Part shown: one piece after another, positions 63,966 through 64,000 of the stretch
Position numbering within the stretch: the first letter of the stretch is position 1
Layout of the letters: each line of letters starts with the position of its first letter
DNA from: Mucilaginibacter terrigena
Lineage (GTDB): Bacteria; Bacteroidota; Bacteroidia; Sphingobacteriales; Sphingobacteriaceae
Reading direction: 5' to 3'
Assembly (NCBI RefSeq): GCF_004168255.1
Contig: NZ_SEWG01000003.1
Location: forward strand, 1 to 64,000
DNA length: 64,000 bases
The notes under the pieces: generated by a model
What the model saw: the letters and a program-made list of their open reading frames with translations, nothing else
Told to the model about the DNA's origin: nothing
Database searches by the model: none
Position numbers and translations under genes: made by a program

Positions 63966-64000
63966 GTTTTACTTAGGTTTTAGTGCCGAATTAATGTTCC

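Overview
The window looks like a chromosomal segment from a Bacteroidota species of the family Sphingobacteriaceae, with Mucilaginibacter-like gene content (inference; no 16S rRNA is present). Supporting signs are a SusC/SusD pair, a hybrid two-component regulator with propeller, kinase, receiver and AraC parts in one chain, the long three-domain IspG of this phylum, RagB/SusD-type lipoproteins, promoter-like TAnnTTTG boxes, few Shine-Dalgarno sequences and many intergenic palindromic repeats. I see no rRNA, tRNA, CRISPR array, phage or transposase gene.

Layout. 1-10.5 kb: end of a TldD/PmbA protease gene, two small toxin-antitoxin pairs, a phosphotransferase coupled to a 3-hydroxyisobutyrate-dehydrogenase-like enzyme, ispG, a GNAT acetyltransferase, dnaK, a lone receiver protein and a glycine-zipper protein. 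10.5-22.2 kb: a GntP permease/hydrolase pair, divergent GH31 enzyme, a hybrid histidine kinase, a small basic 50-residue protein, a degenerate ECF sigma/anti-sigma pair, and an MlaE-MlaF-MlaD lipid transport operon. 22.6-41.8 kb: a beta-mannan utilisation locus (HTCS regulator, SusC, SusD, TIG-domain surface glycan-binding protein, AraC regulator, sodium symporter, GH130 mannosylglucose phosphorylase, cellobiose/mannobiose 2-epimerase, clan GH-A lipoprotein hydrolase, GH26 mannanase). 41.9-52.7 kb: MFS permease, lipoproteins, DsbA-like protein, DUF3179 protein, a tight four-gene operon that looks metal-related (small CxGKC protein, TonB receptor, PepSY protein, heavy-metal-binding lipoprotein), and a tandem pair of secreted paralogues. 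53-57.3 kb: GH127 plus GH27 glycosidases. 57.4-62.4 kb: a complete enzyme set for trans-4-hydroxy-L-proline catabolism. The window ends with a DUF5777 barrel protein and a YceI protein.

How it works together. The mannan locus reads as a full route: surface binding and import by SusCD/SGBP, cleavage by GH26 (and probably the surface GH-A lipoprotein), uptake of mannobiose by the symporter, epimerisation to mannosyl-glucose in the cytoplasm, then phosphorolysis to mannose-1-phosphate and glucose. The nearby GH27 alpha-galactosidase could strip side chains from galactomannan. The hydroxyproline genes give epimerisation, oxidation, deamination and oxidation to 2-oxoglutarate.

Most unusual observation: ispG, an essential isoprenoid gene, carries two in-frame insertions at its domain linkers, and each resembles a repeat family that also lies between genes in this same window (near 60.04-60.11 kb and 46.62-46.66 kb). 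Other points worth attention are four diverged copies of a palindromic intergenic element, a near-perfect 25-bp PadR-like palindrome in front of the tandem paralogues, a 9-bp-arm palindrome in front of the MFS gene, and the small three-cysteine protein that heads the metal-type operon.
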